From NCBI RefSeq assembly GCF_910596095.1, contig NC_056552.1, positions 18,734,611 through 18,798,610 on the forward strand: 64,000 nucleotides of DNA, written 5' to 3'. The first letter of the stretch is position 1, and every line of letters starts with the position of its first letter. The position numbers and the translations under genes were made by a program. Origin of the DNA: Thunnus maccoyii (Eukaryota > Chordata > Actinopteri > Scombriformes > Scombridae). Of this stretch, positions 62,153-64,000 are shown piece after piece. The notes below the pieces were generated by a model, which saw only the letters and a list, made by a program, of their open reading frames with translations, had not been told where the DNA came from and did no database searches.

Positions 62153-64000
62153 AAAAGAAATCGACAGAGGTGGGATCTGGCAGCTGTGACTGACTATCAA
62201 CACCTCCAATTCTCTGTACACAGGGTTTGGTAGCTTTGTGAAGCCTGTGCAAACCAATCACCATCATTGGTGACAGACTCTGCCTCCCTTGGTTAAACAC
62301 AGAATATTTTACTCTGACATCACACCTATTTTCTGGTTACCAGGTGACAAATGACAAAAGCTACCTGACAGCCCAACATAAACTCCAGCTGATCAAATAG
62401 CTCCTTCGTGGAAACGGAACAATTGACTTTAATTAGACTAGAAACAAAACGCTCATTATAAAATGAATATGTTCAATAACAATGATGTGCAGGTCTTTTA
62501 CACAACTGTTTATCTGCCTGATTCATAAAAAACATCTCTTATCATACAGACCTCAGGGGTGCACATGGGTAAAAAGAGTGCATGTGCAAGTGAGCTTTCG
62601 AATGCATGAATAGATTTTCAGGGTATTGTTGATGATTCAGACTCAGTCTCAAGGAAAGTGCACTTCTTTCTATATGAGAAATAATGCAGGGGGGCATCAG
62701 CAGCCGCAGCGGTGCACTGGCAAAACACAGATCTAATGGACAGATGAGTGGTTATGGAAAGCTGGAGAACCATTGTGTCATTTACTCCCCCCTCCGTCCC
62801 CCCGTCCCCCCACTCTCAGGATAAAGCTCCTGTCAGAGAGAGAAAAAAAAAAAGAAGAACCTACTAATGAAACAAACAGGACACCGCAATAAGCCTGAGA
62901 CAAACATCTTTTAGCAGATCGTTATTACTCAGGGAACAGAGAGCGCGAAAGAGAATGAGAATGTCATATTACATGTCAAATTATCTCTTACATTATGTGC
63001 GACATTTACTGAAAGGAATATCTCATTCTGCAGTCTTTTGCCAGTGGGTTCATTCTTTGGAAGGAGGAGGCTGTGAAGGAGAGAATTATGAATTAAACCC
63101 CATTAACTAAGCACGGGGCCAGGAGACAGGCTTGATAGATTGAGCAAGATAAATAATGACCATCTTTCAACAAGACTTTATTACTTACAAAGCTGTTGAA
63201 ACGAGCAAAATTGTGAGACTTGTTGCCAGATACGCATACGTCCATTTGTGAGCCACAGTGGTGTGCATGACAGCAATATCTGACATGACAGCGACTGGTG
63301 TCAATGAACTTTGGAGCAATTTTTAGAATGATTATGGAAGGTAATATGCTCTGATTTGACACTGATTTGCTTATTTGACTGGTCAAGAAAAGATACAGAC
63401 AAGATTATTCTTGAAAACTGAAAGGGACAATGCTATATATACATTTTTGGCCCCTATGTTCTCAAATTTGATGATTTCTTACATTAATATAACAAGAACT
63501 GACAAATTGAAGATATAAAAAACAAGCATGAAAATGTATTTTGACTGTCCTGACACTGATCAGTATTCCTGGAAAATGATCAGAAAAAAATAAAAATAAA
63601 GAAACAGAAAAAATACAGCACCTCTACTAAATGTTGCACACTTATCCTCTAGCACTGTCCTGGTCTTATGAAAGTCTCAGTTATTAAAAAAATAATCTCT
63701 GAAGATCAAGATATGGGAGCAATTTCCTCTGTTTCTTTCCAAAACATAGGTTTTTATGACAGGCATCAGATAAGAAAAGCGATGTGGAAGTGTAACATTT
63801 GCAACAATTCATGCCAACTTCATTACCTGTTATGTTCAAAGGGGTCAAACGGCCTATGCTGGACTCAGCTCAAGAGATGAAATGCAGTCCCTGGTGTTCT
63901 ATTATTCATAAAGGGTTAGCATCAGGTTTTTCTCACTTAAAACATTGAGAATGTCAGAATGTGGAGAGTTCACAGACCTGCAGTCTGCTTCAGTGAGCTG
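60926..64000. other. Gene-free region upstream of NPTX2
   Basis: AT-rich sequence with an (AAAG)n tract at 62098-62155 and C-rich runs near 62785-62815. Open frames of 112 codons or less show no recognisable domain and no splice context. The region may hold NPTX2 enhancers, but nothing in the sequence alone identifies one. Confidence 0.5.
62098..62155. repeat. (AAAG)n microsatellite
   Basis: Fourteen near-perfect AAAG units in the intergenic region upstream of NPTX2. Confidence 0.95.

Noticed and set aside
62098..62160. Regular short repeats that might suggest an array
   Set aside because: Simple (AAAG)n microsatellite without spacers; there is no CRISPR-like structure in this eukaryotic window.

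Overview
The window is vertebrate nuclear DNA, almost certainly from a spiny-rayed (percomorph-like) teleost. The evidence is multi-exon genes with GT-AG introns, long (CA)n, (GA)n and (AAAG)n tracts, and several dispersed repeat families that I recognise as common in percomorph genomes. No prokaryotic feature, CRISPR array or rRNA gene is visible. The four genes reproduce a stretch of human 7q21-q22.

Layout, left to right. (1) 264-9640, minus strand: TECPR1, an autophagy and lysosome-repair scaffold. Twenty-two coding exons give 1161 codons; only the last short coding exon lies off the left edge. Its promoter and a non-coding first exon are probably near 12.2-12.6 kb. (2) 14085-43330, minus strand: BAIAP2L1 (IRTKS), an I-BAR/SH3 membrane-bending adaptor. 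Fourteen exons give 479 codons plus stop, with a 2.3 kb 3' UTR, a GC-rich promoter and an 11.6 kb third intron full of nested transposons. (3) 45633-50656, plus strand: TMEM130, a PKD-domain type I membrane protein with seven exons, apparently lacking the N-terminal luminal domain of the human protein. (4) 54518-60925, minus strand: NPTX2 (neuronal pentraxin 2), five exons and 438 residues, with a perfect CRE palindrome upstream and one GC-AG intron. The rest (60.9-64 kb, 50.7-54.5 kb, 43.3-45.6 kb, 12.6-14.1 kb) is intergenic, with dispersed repeats and microsatellites.

The genes do not form one pathway; their proximity is conserved vertebrate synteny. Compared with human, the TMEM130-NPTX2 pair is inverted as a block while remaining convergent, and BRI3, which sits between TECPR1 and BAIAP2L1 in human, was not found. 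The exon models were built by hand. Reading phase closes across every junction and exon content matches the known families, so the coding calls are strong. UTRs, promoters and transposon boundaries are less certain.

I did not find a clearly new biological system. The most unusual signals are three long sense-strand CA tracts placed 9-24 nt after 5' splice sites, three perfect TGACGTCA palindromes (two in promoters), the shortened TMEM130, the GC-AG intron, and a three-layer transposon nest inside BAIAP2L1.
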